Source: Oscillospiraceae bacterium (GTDB lineage Bacteria; Bacillota; Clostridia; UMGS1810). Taken from it: a stretch of DNA of 6,363 nucleotides. Numbering within the stretch: the stretch's first letter is position 1; every line of letters begins with the position of its first letter. The stretch spans positions 1 to 6,363 of the forward strand of contig JALEIO010000026.1 in NCBI GenBank assembly GCA_022769845.1. The letters run 5' to 3'. Below, one piece after another: positions 4,479 to 6,363 of this stretch. The position numbers were made by a program, and so were the translations under genes. A model generated the notes under the pieces. The model did no database searches and was not told the origin of the DNA. It saw only the letters and a list, made by a program, of their open reading frames with translations.

Positions 4479-5900
4479 ATGGAAAATTTAATAAACCTTA
4501 CCTTGCCCATTCTGCGCGAAAAGGCAAAGCAGCTGGGGGTTAAAAACATCTCAAAGCTCAAAAAAGGTGAGCTGATAGAAAAAATAGCTAATTTCAAAAA
4601 GAACGAACAGGACGAACAAAAAGAAAAACAAGATAAACAAGTCATTTCAAATACCTTATCCGAAAAAAACATTCAAAATTCAAAAAAATCTAAAAAACCC
4701 GATTCCAACGATAATTCCGAAAATAAGCAGACCGACGAAAAAACAACCGAAAATAAAAAGAACAACACGCGTGACGTTACAGGCGTTTTAGAGGTTTTGG
4801 CAGACGGCTTCGGATTTTTAAGATGCGACAATTTTTTGTCCGGCTCGGATGACATTTACGTTTCGCCCGTACAAATAAGGCGCTTCAACCTTAAAACAGG
4901 CGACCAAATTTTCGGCGTTATGCGACTTCCCAACGAGGGAGAACGCTTCGGAGCAATTATATATGTAAAAGAAGTAAACGGCGATACTCCCGATGTTGCA
5001 ATAAGAAGAAAGCCGTTTGACTCTCTTATACCGATATATCCCAACGAGCGTCTTACATTAGAGCGCAGACCCACAGATTTTTCTGTTCGGTTAATCGACC
5101 TTATCGCGCCTATCGGAAAGGGGCAGAGGGGAATAATCGTATCTCCTCCCAAGGCAGGAAAAACCACGCTTTTAAAGTCAATAGCAAACAGCATTTCAGA
5201 AAATTATCCCGATATAAAGCTTATTGTGCTTTTGATTGACGAGCGCCCCGAAGAAGTTACCGATATGAAACGCTCAATAAACGGCGACGTAATTTTTTCA
5301 ACGTTTGACGAGCTTCCCGAGCATCATATAAAGGTTGCGGAAATGACGCTTGATCGCGCAATGCGGCTTGTTGAACACAAAAAAGACGTTGTAATTCTGC
5401 TCGACAGCTTAACAAGGCTTGCAAGAGCGTACAATCTTACCATTCCGCCTACCGGAAGAACGCTTTCGGGCGGTATTGACCCCGGCGCGCTGCATAAACC
5501 AAAGCGCTTTTTCGGCGCGGCAAGAAATATCGAAAACGGCGGCTCGCTCACAATTTTGGCAACCGCGCTTGTCGAAACGGGCAGCCGAATGGACGATGTA
5601 ATTTTTGAAGAATTCAAAGGCACGGGAAATATGGAAATTCATCTTGACCGCAAATTATCCGAAAAACGCATTTTCCCCGCAATCGACATATACAAATCGG
5701 GAACGAGGAAGGAAGAACTTCTTTTAACGCCTCGTCAAAAGGACGCAGTATGGTATTTAAGGCGCATTATGAGCCGCGACCAAAATCAGGACGTTGCGGA
5801 AAAAATTCTTTCAAGCCTTGTAAAAACACGTTCAAATGCCGAGTTTATCGACGCACTTTTGGAAAAGCAGGATAAAAACGGCACATCAAACAATAATTAA
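4479..5900 (+). CDS. rho: Transcription termination factor Rho
   Basis: Rho is a hexameric RNA-dependent ATPase helicase that ends transcription of untranslated RNA. At 473 aa it is longer than E. coli Rho (419 aa) because of an insertion. In order: the N-terminal helical Rho_N domain (about 3-40); a charged, Asn/Gln-rich low-complexity linker (about 41-98, 16 of 58 residues N or Q, no aromatic residue); the cold-shock-like RNA-binding domain with the RNP1-type motif DGFGFLR (109-115); and the ATPase core. The core shows Walker A SPPKAGKTT (222-230), the catalytic Glu in DERPEEV (254-260), Walker B VVILLD (304-309), the Q-loop LHKPKRFFGAAR (338-349), the arginine-finger region DRKLSEKR (390-397) and SGTRKEELL (407-415). 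All key residues are present, so the enzyme should be active and keep the bicyclomycin pocket (D254, R256). A FtsK-like gene follows after 20 nt. Confidence 0.98.
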   Translation: MENLINLTLPILREKAKQLGVKNISKLKKGELIEKIANFKKNEQDEQKEKQDKQVISNTLSEKNIQNSKKSKKPDSNDNSENKQTDEKTTENKKNNTRDVTGVLEVLADGFGFLRCDNFLSGSDDIYVSPVQIRRFNLKTGDQIFGVMRLPNEGERFGAIIYVKEVNGDTPDVAIRRKPFDSLIPIYPNERLTLERRPTDFSVRLIDLIAPIGKGQRGIIVSPPKAGKTTLLKSIANSISENYPDIKLIVLLIDERPEEVTDMKRSINGDVIFSTFDELPEHHIKVAEMTLDRAMRLVEHKKDVVILLDSLTRLARAYNLTIPPTGRTLSGGIDPGALHKPKRFFGAARNIENGGSLTILATALVETGSRMDDVIFEEFKGTGNMEIHLDRKLSEKRIFPAIDIYKSGTRKEELLLTPRQKDAVWYLRRIMSRDQNQDVAEKILSSLVKTRSNAEFIDALLEKQDKNGTSNNN

Positions 5901-5908
5901 AATTTTAA

Positions 5909-5915
5909 GGAAGGG
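5909..5915 (+). promoter_or_regulatory. Ribosome binding site of the ftsK-like gene
   Basis: GGAAGGG lies 5 nt before the ATG at 5921, inside the 20-nt gap after rho. There is no room for a promoter or terminator in this gap, so the gene is expected to be co-transcribed with rho. Confidence 0.75.
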
Positions 5916-5920
5916 TTAAA

Positions 5921-6363
5921 ATGGCACAACAAAAGAAGGCAAAGGGAGCGAAGGGTTCAAATATAAAGGCATCGGCGCCAAAATCATCAAAAACAGCGGC
6001 GGCAAAAGAAAATTCGCACCTTTACGAAATAATTGCAATAATCGCAATAGCAGTGTCGCTGTGGCTTATTTTGAGCCTGTATTTTAATAACGGCGGCCCC
6101 GCAGGAGAAGCAACGGTTAAATTTTTGCAGGGTATGCTCGGCACAAGCATATACTTTCTGCCGCCGTACGCGCTTTTTCTGCTTATACACTCAATGATAC
6201 ATAAAAATTATAAAAACCTAAAATCAAAATATCTTATGTGCATTATAATGTACTTTCTGTTCGCAGGACTTATACACGTTCTGTCGGGAGTTGAAGGCTG
6301 GGAATACCGTCTTGAGCATAAAACCCTTGCCGACTACTGGAAAAAATATTATCTCTACTATTC
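5921..6363 (+). CDS. FtsK/SpoIIIE-family DNA translocase, N-terminal part (cut by window end)
   Basis: This open frame has 147 complete codons and no stop before the right edge. The N-terminus is a short, highly basic cytoplasmic tail (MAQQKKAKGAKG, more Lys to residue 29). Hydrophobic segments follow at about 35-55, 75-94 and 104-122. The arrangement of basic tail, first helix (YEIIAIIAIAVSLWLILSL), then GGPAGE and FLQGMLGTSIYFLPPYALFLL matches the 4-TM membrane domain of FtsK/SpoIIIE proteins, which anchors a C-terminal RecA-like motor that pumps chromosomal DNA through the septum. The motor and gamma domains, which would prove the call and could separate FtsK from SpoIIIE, are outside the window. 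An unrelated 4-TM protein is possible but less likely. Confidence 0.8.
   Translation, partial: MAQQKKAKGAKGSNIKASAPKSSKTAAAKENSHLYEIIAIIAIAVSLWLILSLYFNNGGPAGEATVKFLQGMLGTSIYFLPPYALFLLIHSMIHKNYKNLKSKYLMCIIMYFLFAGLIHVLSGVEGWEYRLEHKTLADYWKKYYLYY

Noticed and set aside
5987..6190. 67-aa minus-strand open frame with several Cys residues
   Set aside because: The CxxC-like pattern first suggested a zinc-binding protein, but the frame is antisense to the FtsK-like membrane domain, which has a strong ribosome binding site and family features.

Overview
The window looks like chromosomal core DNA from a low-GC Gram-positive bacterium (Bacillota, most likely class Clostridia, possibly an uncultured lineage). 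This rests on a 16S rRNA 5' end of Firmicutes type, strong SigA-like promoters, AGGAGG-type ribosome binding sites, very AT-rich non-coding DNA, a nifZ-thiI type gene pair, a Rho with an N-terminal insertion and a FtsK/SpoIIIE-type translocase. The genus cannot be named from the sequence alone. No mobile element, CRISPR array, tRNA, phage gene or clear intrinsic terminator was seen.

Layout. Positions 1-108 (minus strand) are the first ~108 nt of a 16S rRNA gene, whose remainder lies to the left of the window. Positions 109-528 are its control region: two tandem promoters (P1 at 492-521, P2 at 333-361), an UP-like element, a boxA antitermination site and several leader hairpins. Next, all on the minus strand and pointing toward the rRNA operon, come four genes transcribed in the order YihY/BrkB-family membrane protein (4308-3493), cysteine desulfurase (3489-2338), ThiI tRNA 4-thiouridine synthase (2268-1090) and a stand-alone CinA C-terminal/PncC amidohydrolase (1086-529). 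Two of the three junctions have only 3 nt between stop and start. A promoter for this group lies at about 4341-4370. On the plus strand, from a divergent promoter at 4399-4427, come rho (4479-5900) and, 20 nt later, the N-terminal part of a FtsK/SpoIIIE DNA translocase that runs off the right edge.

How the genes work together. The desulfurase most likely supplies persulfide sulfur to the neighbouring ThiI, which lacks its own rhodanese domain; their product is s4U in tRNA. PncC recycles nicotinamide mononucleotide, and the BrkB-like protein is a membrane protein of uncertain role. The most unusual spot is the pncC/rrn junction: the pncC stop codon lies inside the UP-like element of rRNA promoter P1, 7 nt before its -35 box, with no terminator visible. 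The four-gene operon may therefore read through into the rRNA operon. Overall the region is mostly ordinary housekeeping DNA; the points of interest are regulatory junctions, not a new gene system.
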